Made by a program: the position numbers and the translations under genes. Below are positions 1 to 13,998 of a stretch of 64,000 bases of DNA, piece after piece. The notes below the pieces were generated by a model, which saw only the letters and a program-made list of their open reading frames with translations, was not told the DNA's origin and made no database searches. Source of the stretch: Acanthacorydalis orientalis (Eukaryota; Arthropoda; Insecta; Megaloptera; Corydalidae); assembly GCA_034766995.1 (NCBI GenBank), contig CM068314.1, positions 41,261,808 to 41,325,807 on the forward strand, read 5' to 3'. Each line of letters opens with the position of its first letter. Position 1 is the stretch's first letter.

Positions 1-3000
1 AATAAGAAAAAAAATACAACACCGACCTTTTTTATTAGTAAAGTACATGTGTAATAATTATATTCTACATCCGTAGATTACAACTTAAACATTTCGTTAT
101 TAGACTCTTTTCTTATTACAATTGTAAGACCAAATCTTGAATGACATACACCTGTCATAAAAAAGAGTTATGGTAATGTTTATCTCGCATTCAAGACTGT
201 AACAATAATAATTATACATCATACACGTGTCATAATTCGAAATTAACAAATAAAAACGATTCTAATACATAGATGTTATTAGAAAGGATTTTTATTGAGG
301 CGTGCCAAATAAAAATTTTTCATCGCACGGCTTTTTGAACACTAATAACCTTTCTAACAAGTTAATCAATTCAGTATTTCTCCACAATACATTATAATAC
401 TGGTAATTGTAATAAATTATATAATTTGTATGCTTTCACTCGAAATTTTATTTATTTTAATCAGTGGAATGTACAGTTCGAACTGTAACTATGAATGCAT
501 AAAGAATGCATTTAAACTAGAACTGTCGTGTTTATTTATTAAATGGTCGTTTTTGCTCACGTCTATTGCATTTCAGTTATTGGTGATTTATTGATACGTT
601 TATTTTTACGCATACGTGATTTTTTTAGGGCACTTTCATTTTAACACGGCTTAGATTTGATATCATTACATATTCACACACATTTATATATATATAACAG
701 GCAATATTTACTTCCTGTTGCGATTTTCCTGATAAATATGTCCCTTTTGTTGACAAACAATTGTATAACAAAACGTGACAGAGGTAAAAAGGTTTAATAT
801 CTTCAAAATAATATTCGTGTGGTATTTATGATAGAAAAAGTAGTGACGTGGAAATTATTGTACCAAACATTTATTTCATTTTTTTAAATTACTCTAGTGG
901 AACATTACTATTATTATTTGAAGATTTGTTTTACTTCCTAACTGTGGGAAAGTCATGTAAATACTATAATATCAGAAATTTACTGTTTTTTTCTCTTTTT
1001 AAAATAACTATATTTATTATTAAACAAATATTAAATTATGACATTAGGAGTTATAGTGATGGTAGTGTAAAATGTATATAATGATTTCCCTTCGGATGCT
1101 AAAAAGAAATTTTGGAATTGTTTTCACTTTCATGTCCTTGGAGTGAAAGTATTGCCCTAACACTGGATGAATATTTTGATTAGTAATAGAATAGGAAGCA
1201 AAATGTAATGTAAGACTATAGCTATAAAAATTGCCATACTATTTTTAAGAAAATTGAAATTCAATATAAATTATAGCAAATTAATTTATGAATCGATAAC
1301 GAAAAGAGTACAAAATAATAAATAAATATTTATATATTAGTTAATTTTCATTTTTCTGCTACTTTAGACCAAAAAATGTTTAATTGTCCTTTTTAGTGTG
1401 ATAAAAATATCTTTTGTTAAGAGTTCGAGTTATAGAAATATTTTGAAAAGTGAACGAAATTAGTTGCAAAGTCGGTTTTAAAACAAGTTACAACGAACGA
1501 TCAACTTTTTTCTTAACAGAAAATTTAAACAAAAGGAACAGGTATCTAAAAAGTTATGAAGTATGTTTATTTATTTAAACCAACTATTAATAAGAATGGA
1601 TCGTTTATTGCGGAAGTTATATGAAAAATAAAAAAAAGTTTCTTTAAACGGAACAGCTTATTGCTCAGTAAATATTTTGAAAATTAAAGAGAAGCTATTT
1701 TTTTCATTTTTAACAGTGCACTTTATTTGAAATTAATGATGTTTGATCAATTAATTTTATATGCATTTAGATATAGATAAAGGTTTTCAAAATAAATTAA
1801 TTGAGCTATTTCAAAAAATTCAGAAAAGCATGAAAATAAAAAGATAATAAAAAAGAAGTGGCAAACTATGAATAGATTGGAATTCAGAAATGAATACGGA
1901 TCATAGATTTATTAATGAGTGTTAAGAATGTTTAAAGATTGATAAGGATTTAAAATGCAAATACATTGGATTTTTTTGCAAGAAAAAAAGGAGTCGATTG
2001 ATAGACATCAGATATTATTTGCTGAGAATAAAGAAATATAAGCATATACTTAAAATATTATTGAACATATGAAACAAAGATACCAGAAAATTTATTTATA
2101 GTTTGTGTAAAGGATACAAAAGTACAAATTTTTGATACGAAATTCTAAAGAAGTTAGGAAAGAAAAAATAGTTTAAACTGAAAATGAATTAAATTGAAAA
2201 AAATATAAGAAAAGATACATCATATTCGTGTGTTCTGCACTTATAATTTATTTTAGAACAATCTTCACTATATTAAAAATAATAATTCTTATAGCGTGTC
2301 TTACAATACATAATTCTATGAATGGCAAGACACACATTTATTTATTTTATTGTACTTGTATCAGTTATTTTAAGTTTTAAATGCCATGACCGTTCCAATT
2401 CTATATTATACAATTAAAAAAAAACTTATTAAGAAGAATAAAAAAAAAACGGAAAGAAGTAATTAAAATTAAATCATTGGTATCTTATAGTAAGGCAATA
2501 TAATTTCATTCAGTTTTCAATCATGAAATTTAATAAAAAAATAGTAAAGGAAATGTCATGGGTACAACAATAATTGCAATTGGATTTGGATTAAATATCA
2601 ATGAATCACTTAGTACATAAACTTATTCATTTCGTCTCTTTAAAAGTAGTAGTTAAAGTAATATAGGAAATTTGATCTTTTTTTTAATTTAAATATAATT
2701 TAAGTAACTTTTTTTCATTTGGTGCTTAAAACTTTCCACGAAAAAATGCCTTCTTTACTTTTTATTTTTAAATGGTATACTTTTTTCAATACGAGTATCT
2801 TCATTATTCATATATTAACCAATCAATGATGAGTCGTCATTGATGACTATCTGGTATTTTTGTTAAAAAATGGATTATGTAAGAACGATTATATACCTTA
2901 CTTTTACTATAAGTCAAATTGGGAATTATCATAGTTATTATTTAAATAGCTTTTCATAAGATCCTGTGTTTGCATATGGTTTTTTATTTAAATGATTTTA

Positions 3001-4079
3001 AAAGTTAGTATCGAATTTTATAATACATTCAAAACAATATTATTTTTGAGAAACGTATTTTATTAATACATAGTATAGTATATTCAATGTATATTATCTG
3101 AAACTTGAATTTGACTTCCGACTTAATGATTATCTTGACTATTTTGATTAACTGTATTATTTATTATATTATAAAAATCTATCGCTATTTAATAATATAA
3201 TTTACTAATAATTAAGAAAAAATATACATCACTTTATCAAGAAGAATTATATATAATAATTTTGAAGAGAATTACAAATTGAATGATAAACTGTATGTTT
3301 ATTTAATTTCTTAGCTTTTATTTAATTTATAACGAAGTAATTACATATAATAACATTAAATTGTATACAATGATCTTAGATTTACTGGTAAAACTACACA
3401 CGTTTTCTAGAAAATACAGAATAAAATAACGGCGTTTGTCTGGTGCACGCTCAGAGGTTATTTTTTTTTTTGATTGAAGTGGAAGGGCAGGTCAAGTTAA
3501 ATCATGATTGTGCTAGTTAGATTGTGCTAGGTCAGGATAGATTGAGCTGTCAGATTTTATTTACTATTTTTTTCTTTTATTGTAATAGTGTTGAATTTTT
3601 CAAATCGTACACGTATTTTTTAATTTTTTTCTATTGTATTGCCCTTTTATATTTTCATTATTGACCAAGTACATAATTAATTATTGTTGAAAATAACTGC
3701 TCATTATGTTAAAATTAACAGTTTGTTTACATTTACTGTAAAATTTGGTTATAGTTTCAGGCTGTACACATTAACCAGAAAATATATATTTCTATTTTTG
3801 TAATATTTGATAAAAAAAAGATTTTTATGAAACTGTTAAAAGTAAATGTACGTATTTTTAATACATTAGCATATAATGTGTAAATAAAGTACAGTACTAA
3901 AACATGAGAGAGAATTTGAATATCTTTGTTCGAGTGAATGAAATTGAACTTGAAAACAATATAAAATGAACTTGCTGTCTTAAGCATTAATTGAAAAGTT
4001 ATATATTATTTACATTAACTTAATATTGAGTGTATTTTATACATCTTTCACTTTATAGTGCATTTATTCTTTCATAAAA
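1..4079. other. AT-rich desert, no gene seen
   Basis: No supported gene or RNA. Short frames at 848-1081 (plus) and 3757-3987 (minus) are Ile/Phe/Tyr/Asn-rich and look random. The stretch 1800-2200 is purine-rich and stop-riddled, possibly an old transposon without recognisable motifs. Confidence 0.7.
3504..3548 (+). repeat. Short tandem motif
   Basis: GATTGTGCTAG occurs twice 13 bp apart, followed by a third diverged GATTGAGCT. It lies in a slightly GC-richer patch at 3430-3560 that also contains AACGGCGTTTGTCTGGTGCA. No coding signal. Confidence 0.4.
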
Positions 4080-4340
4080 TCTTTTTCAATCAGATCTCGT
4101 AATATTCTTTCAAGTTAGCTAATCGCACTCATTATTGAAATTTATTTATTGTTATTTTCATATTGTATGTCCCCCTTTTTATGTATTCGACATATGTATA
4201 CAACTTTCCATTTTACACTGACCTTTTGACACCAAATGTTTAGATATGCATTCAATATATGTGTCGCTATTGCATTTGGTGTATTTGGTAATGTATTACA
4301 TTTTTTTGTCATTTCTTTATATTTTTGACCTGTTTCAAAT
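4080..4340 (-). pseudogene. Non-LTR retrotransposon reverse transcriptase fragment
   Basis: The minus-strand translation contains ILNAYLNIWCQKVSVKWKV followed by VYICRIHKKGDIQYENNNK. This corresponds to the LINE RT block preceding the fingers motif, usually written IW-E-PE-WK--ICPIHKKGD---C-NYRGI. Downstream (lower coordinates) stops interrupt ISIMSAIS and LERIL, a decayed version of the following GISLL-VIGKI-ERIL block. The nearest clade is probably RTE- or jockey-like; a search would settle it. No endonuclease or C-terminal region was seen nearby. Confidence 0.65.
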
Positions 4341-4872
4341 TTTATTATCATTTGTATAACAAGCATGTTGCTGTACATGAAAATTTTGCTAATTTTGATG
4401 AGTTTTGTTATACAGTTTTTAAACAGAATTTTGTTATTATTCGCGAGCACTTCTTTTATAAAAAGATCATTTATAGAAGAATTTTCAAATAATTTGAGTT
4501 TTTTTTCAAATACGTGTGTATGGTTTTAAAACGATTGATGGAGTGAAAAAGTGTCAATAATTAGTGTACTTTTTTTTTAAAAATGACAATATATTGAAAT
4601 ATTTGTTTGTTTATTTATAACGTATTTAATTATCGATTTTGAGATAATATGAAAATTTCGTCTTAGAAGATTTTCTTTTAATAAAGTATTATGTTACATT
4701 TTAAAATAAATGTCAGTTTTAGATAGTATTTTTAAAATAATTTATAAGCTATAATGAAAAATTAGAATTTTAAATTTAAACTAAAACAAACGTTAAATGA
4801 TAAGGTAAAGATTATAATATAGGAAAATAAAAATGGAAAAGAAGTTATATACACACTCATACTTACACAAAT

Positions 4873-4907
<35 letters not shown>

Positions 4908-6105
4908 AATATATGTTAAAAAAATGTGAAAAAAGGTAGACATTGTCTCTCAAATTTTTAAATACTTCAGAAGAGATTAATTAGTCACGAATTATAGAGT
5001 TTTCTTAAAGATTGTCCTCAACATATAGATGATTTATGATTATAATACATTAACTTGAAATAATACATGAGATATTACTCAAGAAATTGTTTTTAGATTT
5101 CAGATCAATCAATTGCTAAGAACAATTTTTTATCAAACATTCAAGTCAGAAATATTTTTTTATAGTCCTGTGTTTTGTTCATGTTGTTTAATCTTTGATT
5201 TAATATAAAATATAATTAAAACGTTTCAATAAAGTATTTTGTTGAGTTTGTTACTTCAAACTGTAAATATTTAAAATTCAATAATATATATAGCGTTTCT
5301 ATGCTAAAATACTTTGTTGTTTTTAATTTATTTTCAGTGTCATATAAATTCATTTTAAAATGTTTGATTTTTTTTGATGTGTTGTAAAAAATAACCGGTC
5401 ATGTAATTTAATTTTTTAAATTTATTATTGTGTAAAATCTTTTACTTGTTAACCCTTTCAATATGACTTTTTTTGTTTTGATTAATTTCAGTAAATGGTA
5501 ATTAATTGCATAAAGGGGTAGTTAAAATTGGTCCAAATTATTGTTCAAGAATTTTTCAACATCTTGGATAAAAGATACAGTCCTGTGAATTTTTATTCCA
5601 TTAGTATTTTATAGTGGGTTCACTATGTAAAATATTTCCCCGACAGGAATTTTTGAAAGTCGGTAGGACATATGTATCCCGTTAATAACGAAAGGTTAAT
5701 GGAGAGACAGTATGGCTATGAAAACTAAGAAACAGAACTAATACATAAAACAATAAAATTATTAGCAATTTAAAATAAACAACTTTCGTTTCATTTTTGT
5801 TTCGTAGATGGTTAAGAAACGTTCATAATAGATGATAATGTAAGCACTTGAAAAAAAAATTCATTTGTACAAGATTCCAGTCGTATCTACATAGTAGTAA
5901 AAAGTTTGCGCATTCATAATTATTGTCAATCATGCTTGACCGTCTGTTGGGTCTTCGTTCTAATTAGAAGTAAATTTTAAAATAAACTTCTTATATTCTG
6001 TACTTTACAGACATTTTTTTTATTTAAAATTTATTGTAAATTTCAATAGCACAGGATTATTAAATATTATTGTAGATAATGTTAATAATGAAACTAAATA
6101 TTTGA

Positions 6106-6142
<37 letters not shown>

Positions 6143-8027
6143 GTTCATAGTTTTATATTTTATTTAAAAACAGTCACTTTTAGTATTTTTTCTTTGATAT
6201 TTATTTTCTAATAACCATCGTTGTGGTATTTATTTTTTTATAAAATATTTATTTTAATTATCAGTACATTATAAATTATCATTTGTAATTTAAAAAATCA
6301 TATGAATATTTGAAAGTTTTTAATTATACGTAAATAACATTATGTTAATATAAATGCTTTGATAATAATCGAACAGATAAAAAATTTGTACGTATTAAAA
6401 ATAATTAATTGTAGAAATAACATTAATTAATGACTTCTTGCAGTATAACAATACGTATAAAATTAATTAAATAATTAATTAGTATCTTAAAAATAACATT
6501 CAGATACGCTATTCTCTTAATAGTATTGTTCTTTATACAAGAAAACAATATTACAATTATCAATAAAAGAACAATTTCCTGAAAACACGCTTTTCTATTC
6601 ACAAATGTATGATCACTGTCTTTCATTATCGAATTTCTATTGTAAAAAGTTGTATTTATATGAAAAAAAGTGTACCGTTTATTTATTCATACGCAAAAAA
6701 TGTAAATCGAATATTTAAATTCATGCCAGAGAATGAATACAGACGATTCTATTGTCATAACAATTACAAACTTCATTCGTTCTGTTCTATTTATCAATTT
6801 TGAGAGCCGCCTTCCAGCACGTACTTTTTTATTACAATGTATTTTTTTCTAATAAAAACTAGGCGTTGTTTCTCTGTACAATACTAATAAGCCGTACTAT
6901 ATTTCACAGCTCTGTTAATTTATTTATAAAATGCATTATTTTTGTGATATAAGCAAAATGCACACTCAAGCGTAAACTAAAGAAGCTTTCTCTTCCTTAA
7001 TGATAAGTCAAGTAAGTGCATTGAGGAATAACAATCGTTTAAAAAACAACTATATAGATGTAAATGAAGAAAAATTAACGTCGATTGTTCAATACTAAAT
7101 ACATTTTTTTATTAATATTAGATTTTGTAAACATTTTTTCTTATGTCAACACCATAATAATATATTTCTATAATACATTACTTATCCATGCCATTGTCAA
7201 TTATTATATATGGTTTTATATATACTATATCCAGTATATCCATATCATGGTCATTTTTTTAAATACCTTCAGTTCATACAGGAGTGATAGGTAATATTAC
7301 AAATAAAAATAACTAAAAATACCGAAATAAAATAGTTGTTTATAAACAGACAATTAGTATTATATTTTTATAAATATCAAATATAAGTTAAAAAGGACGT
7401 GATGTAGCAGATTACAGAAAAATTAATTAAATGATATACCATTTTTAATAAGAAATAGAAGTGTACTGATTTTATTCTATAGATATCTTAATTGAATATC
7501 CGGTCATTTCTATTAATTTAGTTTCTTTGTTGTTTTTTTTTTTTTTTAATATAGTAAAAGTTATGCTCGATAGGCTATAAAATATTTTTATATACAAATT
7601 TCGACTCAGTAATGACGTCACTTAATTCATATAAAATTTAAGAATCGAAAGTTGTGTTTGAGTTAGTTTTATATTAATTTATTTTTTTTATAAAGGGAAG
7701 GAGATGACTAAACTCATATTTAATATAAGACATTTTTACACAGTAAATTATTATTAATTTATTTTTAAAACAAGTACTTAATTCCAAAGGATGTTATTTG
7801 AATATATTTTTTAAAACTTCCCAGAAAACAGTCTTTTTAAAAAAAATCATATATTAGTCAGTAGGAAATATTGCAAATGAACATTATTGATCTAGTAATC
7901 ACATTATTTATTTATCAATAAAATAAATACATATTACCAATAAAAAAATACTTGTTTAGCTCTGTAAGTATGATGCAAGGAATTCAAGAAAACAATATAG
8001 TCTTAATTTCTTTCGTAAATATCTTTT
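4341..8027. other. AT-rich desert around the 5.4-kb MITE
   Basis: Contains short CA/TA microsatellites at 4872-4907 and 6109-6139 and nothing coding outside the TTAA element at 5449-5699. Open frames at 6423-6803 on both strands lack protein-like composition. Confidence 0.7.
5449..5699. mobile_element. TTAA-bounded MITE, degenerate
   Basis: Left end TTAACCCTTTCAATATGAC; right end, reverse-complemented, TTAACCTTTCGTTATTAACG. TTAA is present at both boundaries (5449-5452 and 5696-5699). The 251-bp interior is AT-rich with a GTCGGTAGGACATATG patch near the right end. No coding capacity. Confidence 0.52.
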
Positions 8028-8165
8028 TCACTCACCTCAAAAACCACACACTTGTTTTTTGTTGAAAAATAATAAATAATTAATTATTGATCATTTTTGA
8101 TATATGATTATGTATATTTTCATGACGATGCCATCGTCATAAATGTATATGAATTTAATAACTGC
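8028..8165. repeat. Palindromic dispersed repeat, partial copy with perfect central palindrome
   Basis: The family motif AATTAATTATTGATCATTTT is followed by TGATTATGTATATTTTC and a perfect palindrome ATGACGATG-C-CATCGTCAT at 8122-8140. ATGTATATG follows, so the stem could extend further. The outer ends are diverged. Confidence 0.45.
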
Positions 8166-8951
8166 ATTTACTTGTGGCTTTTGTAGAATTTCTTCTGGGA
8201 TCGTCTTTTTAATATGATTTAATCTTGTTGGTTGGTTATTCGCAGTTTAACGAAATTAACTGATAAATCATATTAATCGAAATTTGACAAAAACCTCAAT
8301 AAAACAATAATATAAGTGATAAGGGCTATAAAATGGTAATTAAGTGTTCAATAGTCAAATATATGTTAGCTATATATTAGCTACCAAATTGTTATTTATT
8401 TATTCGTGTTGTCCCTAGTTATTTAAATATACTCACTTTAATTAAAAATAATGTCGCAAAGGAATTAAAAATTAACTTTTTTAAAAATATATTACAAAAT
8501 TGTAAAAAAAACCATTTCGTAAATCATACTAAATAAGTAATTATTTATAAGATAAGAAAATAAACAGACAAAGTGATGTTAATAGTTGTTCACTGTTGTG
8601 AAATGCATCTAATAAGCAATAAATAAATAAAAAATGTTGCAAGTTTCCGACTCATTAAAATGGATTATCTGAAAAACGAACATTTTCGCCGGATAATTTA
8701 CGAAAAAATATAATTTATCATACATTACTAACCGGAAGTGAGCAGTTTATTTTAAATGCTGTGTAATTTCTATGTTTATAAAAAAGATTTTTCGTTTAAA
8801 TTTGGTATTTACTAGTTGGAGTTTTAATTGTAATGAAACAATTTATTCGAGGTCGAGTTTGTATTAACTTATTGCTTTAAGCTGTAGGTTGAAATTTTCA
8901 GAACATTTATAATAAATATTTACTATAATGTTTATATATATATACACATAC

Positions 8952-8952
<1 letters not shown>

Positions 8953-8994
<42 letters not shown>
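8953..8994. repeat. (TA)n microsatellite with CACATA edges
   Basis: A TA run bordered on both sides by TATACACATA, a symmetrical flank suggesting internal slippage or a palindromic origin. Confidence 0.95.
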
Positions 8995-9001
<7 letters not shown>

Positions 9002-9625
9002 GTATGTATAGACTAACAGCTATTTGAAAATCAGAATGTATTTAATTTTATGAAAAATCAATTTTCATTACAGATATTCATTTTATTATCACAAGCGTAA
9101 TATAAACTAAACTTACTTATATTTGACACTTTATATTTTATTAAATAGTTATATTTTATAGTAAAGCAAAGAATATAATGATTTTATAGGTTTGTTAGAT
9201 TAAAGAATTCTTTTATTAAAAAAAATAAAAACTTTGTTAAATAAAATCTAATGTATATGAAAATAGAGTTTAGAGACTACAGTTTTTTAATTTATTAATG
9301 ATATCTCTATAATCTACTGTTATATGAATAATAATATATTTTACAGATTTTAACAATCTCAAAAATGTATATAATTTTATAAATAATTTTATTCAAACAC
9401 AACAGAATAACATAGCTACATAACTAAATTATTTAATTTGTAGAAAAGAGGTAGATAGACTTAAATAAGTTGCAATATATAATTATTTAATTTTTATTTC
9501 ATTTGTTTTCATTTTCTATTTATTAATTGTTTGAATTAAATTTTAAAATATGATAGTATTAATAACTTACTATATGTTTTATTTTTGAATGAAAATCGTT
9601 TTTTTATATACTAATAGCTGCACAA

Positions 9626-9662
<37 letters not shown>

Positions 9663-9923
9663 TGCATAAATATATATTTTATGTTTTGTGTATATACATC
9701 AGGATAAAATTAAGTAGTAGTATACTGTTAATGTATTACAATCAATGTGTTAGTAGTTCGAATCCAAACTTTTAACATACTTTATTTTGTAAAACGATAA
9801 CTTTAAATTATGTATGAGCCTTAATCTGATCATATTTTAAAAAGAATATTAATAAATTTTAAAAACAATAATATATTGATATATAGTTATCTGTTTACTT
9901 TATACTGTCATTTTTCTTTTTAA

Positions 9924-9926
<3 letters not shown>

Positions 9927-9980
<54 letters not shown>
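9927..9980. repeat. (TA)n microsatellite, about 54 bp
   Basis: Uninterrupted TA repeat. Confidence 0.97.
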
Positions 9981-9984
<4 letters not shown>

Positions 9985-10589
9985 GTATTTAGTTGAATGA
10001 AAGAGAAAAAATTAGATATACCTCTTTTTATTATCATATTACATCATAATAACATATAAAAATGCATAGAATAGAATTAAAATGTTACAAATTGCCTAAT
10101 AATTAATGTTATAAATTAAATATAACACTTGAAAACATTCTATTTCGACAGTTTTTACACAATAAATTGAAATTTGAATAAAGATGCTTCGTAGATTTTT
10201 TTAGTGGAATGTGATTGTGATGTAAGAATAAAGTAGCCATGTGTATCAGCCCATTTACAATGATTTTATTGTATGAGACTATTTAGAAAATATATATTAT
10301 TTATTCGTATGTAAGAAATTTATGAATTTTTAGCATGAAATAAATTTATTATTTAATATAATTAAATTATATTGCTATGTTTCGAAAGTACAGGTGTTTT
10401 TGTGAATGGTAACATAAATATAGAAATATTTGTTAATTTATATAAATATATGTATATATATATATATATACATAAATAATTTTTATAGGAATAATGGTTT
10501 AAAGTTGAACAATACATAATATTTTGAATTTGTTATATTGTTACATTGTAATGTTACCTTGGCTGCCAATGCCCTCGTAAATCCTAATA

Positions 10590-11039
10590 AGTATCAATAT
10601 TATTATATTCGATTTTAATTGTTAAGTTTAGTTAATAATTGAAACCTGATTAGACTTCGGTTTTATTATTAATTTTAGTTCAAATTGGGCTATTGAATTA
10701 AAGATGGAAAAAAGCAAATAAAATAATTTTTTGTACGAGCTTAAAACGGGTGGTAAAGCAGTAGAAACTGCTCGTAAATTAAACGATACTTTTGATATGG
10801 GTTCAAAAAAATTGTGCTGTGGATGAGAGCCTTGAAGATAGAGAAGGGTGTTCTTCTTGAGTTCATAACGATTAACTGAAAGCGTTAGTTGAATCAGAAT
10901 CACGCACAACAATTCGAGAGCTTGCACAAAAGTTAGACATTGGTCGTCCAACAGTTTTAGACCATTTAAAGCTACTTAAATTAAAAAATGTTTATGAATT
11001 TGAAGGTCATAAACCGCAATTATTTTTCTATTAACCTAA
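10590..11039 (+). mobile_element. Mariner deletion derivative (copy B, 5' end eroded)
   Basis: The 3' terminal inverted repeat (reverse-complement TTAGGTTAATAGAAAAATAA) ends at 11039 and is followed by a TA duplication. The leader segment before the transposase ATG at 10704 (GACTTCGGTTTTATTATT and onward) matches copy A. The 5' repeat could not be found; homology fades near 10590. The junction ACTTAAATTAAAAAATG, followed by GGTCATAAACCG, is the same as in copy A. Confidence 0.78.
10704..11000 (+). pseudogene. Mariner transposase N-terminal fragment
   Basis: ATG at 10704 begins MEKSK and is followed at once by a TAA stop. The frame then reads FLYELKTGGKAVETARKLND, the first helix-turn-helix block of mariner transposase. 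A small further deletion after DMGS removes the VQWWF block retained in copy A. Later bases encode decayed VESESRTTIRELAQKLDIG-like sequence in a shifted frame. No catalytic region is present. Confidence 0.8.
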
Positions 11040-12506
11040 TATACATATAATGTTTAGTATATATAAAGATTTGGTTGAGTTTAGTTTTAATTTTTGATAT
11101 ATATATATATATATATATAATACTGTATTTTTAGCTACTTTTTAGCTTATTAAAATATATTTATTTTTTTTATCTAAAAGTCGATCATTAGTATTCCGAT
11201 TCTTATCGACTGTTGCTTTCTCTTATAGATTATATATAGTATTTGATCTATATTTCGATTATTAATTAGAGACACGTTGTTGAAAAGATATAAATCTTTT
11301 TATATAATGTCCGCATTTGATATAAAATTAATTTCGCGAAATCCTTAATTAATTTAGATGTTATGAGTTTTGAGAACTCTTTGTAAAATACGAAAAGATG
11401 AAAACAACTCTATTAGAAAGATAATGTAAGAGAGGAGAAAATATTTAATTATACCATTAGTAGTTATTTAAAAAGCATATTACATATATACGCATTTAGA
11501 TGTTTAAGAGTATTTTTTTTAGAAATCTAACAGATAAATCAACCTACATAACTAAAGATATCAAAGCCTTTAATTAAATTTATCTCCTCGATCAGTTACT
11601 AAATATATTACATTTTCTTACATAACAATATAAAATGCATAAATATGTTTTTATTCGGGCACTAGAAAGTATTACGAACTTCAAAAACAATATTTCAATT
11701 ATTTATAGTATAAAAAAGTATACGTTTATGTAATAAAAATATATGCAAGACATTCGTCCAGTCAATAAAAAAGTTACTGTGAAGAAAACTATCAATGAAA
11801 TAATGAGTAAGAAGTAATGTGACCTTGTTTAATACAACTTACAAATATATTGTCGAAATAAAATTTCATATAGTTTGGCATGGTATGCAGTGGTTGTACA
11901 TTGATTTCACATTTTTTTTTAATTTTACACTTGTAATTGCATCTAAATTCCATATATGTGTTATATACGTGCTTCAGTTTGATTGAATATTAATTTTTTC
12001 ACTATTTATTTAGTCAGTTTATTGATTAAAATTACAACATAGATTTTTATTTGTACTATTTTTTATTGTTCAATATAATAATATATCAAATTTAAAATTC
12101 AAATCGAGATTATAACCTTGTACATTTAAATACAACTATAAACATTAGAAATTTTTAAATTGTTTAGGTATTATTATATGAATATTTCTAAATATCAAAA
12201 TAAAAACCTTTTAAAATTATTTCAAAACTTTTATTTAAAAACACATGACATTATTGTTTAATAAATTATGTATTAGTTTATTTGAAAACTGTGTCATGTT
12301 TAAATGATCCTTGGTGTTGAGAGATATCTCTTAAGGATTTATTCATGTAATTATCAAGAGTAATTCAAACTAACTTTCTTTTTAAATTATCTTATTTTCC
12401 ATTTCAATCAATATGAAATGCTATAAAACGATATAATATTGTAATTATAATAAACCGGACGAGTCTGATTGGTAATAAAAGAGTTAACTCTCATAGAAAT
12501 GGAAAC

Positions 12507-12507
<1 letters not shown>

Positions 12508-12541
<34 letters not shown>
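12508..12541. repeat. (TA)n microsatellite
   Basis: Uninterrupted TA repeat of about 34 bp. Confidence 0.96.
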
Positions 12542-12544
<3 letters not shown>

Positions 12545-12777
12545 TAACATATATACATGTAGGTATAGGTTTTATATGTGTATATCAAATGTATTGATCT
12601 CGAACTATTTAAAATTAAAATTTCTCTTCTTTATTATCGATAATTTCTTGAATATAATGATTTGTATGTGTATTTTGATTGACATAAATACCTCGTGAGA
12701 AGTGAAAAACTTATCGGAGAATGAAAGTTGTGAATTTGATTATCGATCTTATAAAATTCAAAAATGCAATAATACTG

Positions 12778-12779
<2 letters not shown>

Positions 12780-12831
<52 letters not shown>
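12780..12831. repeat. (TA)n microsatellite, about 52 bp
   Basis: Uninterrupted TA repeat, the second such tract within 300 bp. It creates a spurious minus-strand frame. Confidence 0.97.
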
Positions 12832-12833
<2 letters not shown>

Positions 12834-13998
12834 CATGTTTGTATATGTGTATGATGTTGTCTTTTCTTGAAACATGTGTAACACATATGTGCAACTTTAT
12901 ATCGATCTGAAAGTTAGAAATTACTTGATATACAAGAAGAAATTTCAAAAATCCTCAATCATATCTCTAGGCGTTTGTGAAAGAATCTTTTTTCACTCTT
13001 CATTTCTTGTTTGGAAGTGATATTTATTTTAATTATAGTTGTCTTATGTAATTTATAAACACTTATATTACATTGTTAAGATATATTACCTTTTTTAAAT
13101 TTTACAATTTTTTTTACTTATATAGAGCAATCCAAATTGTTGAATGTAGTACTTCATATAATTTTCTACGTAATCTTTATTACATATTAAAAATACACTT
13201 CTATAAATAGTTGCATATATTTCTTCACTGAAATTGATCGAAATAATGATTTTGAAAATAAAATTTTGAATAACAATTTTTAATTATATGCATATGTGTG
13301 CCTCTATTTCTTTAATACATGGTGATGATATTTGAGGATTAATAACCCATCCACAACTATGATCATTAACGCTCTATTATAATACATAATCATATATATA
13401 TATATATATATATAATGTCTGTGTGTGTATAAATTAATTTTAATACTTATTTTTTCACTATTACAATATTGAAAATTTTATGTTATAATATTTTGCATGA
13501 CCGACATTTTGTATTGAATTAATATTTTTTTTTTATTATCACTTACTTTTGGACATGGAAGACTACAAGAACTGCAATTTAACTTATTGAGTACAAGAGA
13601 TTTTTTCCAAACATATGCGAAAAATGCCAACGGTTTTTATATGTTTTTAGAGTTGTATGTGAAATATTTTGTATTTAAGTCGATTTTGAAGTATTCTTTA
13701 GAAACTTTTACATATTATTTCTAACATTTTAGATTGTATTTTTTAACCATAAAATAAAAAATAATGTTTCAAACCACGCAGAAAGGATATATAATTCTGA
13801 AAAAATATTTATATATAGAATGAAACAGACTTAATGAACCAATTGCTATTCTTATATTCATATTTAATTAATTGTTGTTATAATGTACAACACAACTCAT
13901 AATAAGCAAAATGAAAAAATAGAATCAATTATCAGAAACATTTATGTTTTCCGACTCACAATCAGTGAAGTCCTTTCTTGCATTTCAAGCATATAAGG

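Larger units (their letters stand above)
8166..10589. other. AT-rich desert with three TA tracts
   Basis: Only microsatellites (8.95, 9.63 and 9.93 kb) and homopolymer-rich sequence are visible. Confidence 0.75.
11040..13998. other. AT-rich desert with short TA tracts
   Basis: TA tracts at 11097-11119, 12.51, 12.78 and 13391-13414. No gene or transposon was recognised. Confidence 0.75.

Noticed and set aside
1780..2200. Lys/Glu-rich broken frames as a decayed gene
   Set aside because: Numerous stops in all frames and no recognisable motif; purine-rich composition alone is not evidence.
2822..2843. Small hairpin ATCAATGA/TCATTGAT
   Set aside because: Eight-base arms in AT-rich DNA are common enough to be chance.
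9705..9775. Possible tRNA because of AGTTCGAATCC resembling a B box
   Set aside because: No A box at proper spacing and no acceptor-stem pairing could be found.
12634..12948. 104-codon minus-strand frame
   Set aside because: A large part is the translated TA microsatellite; the flanks show no motif.
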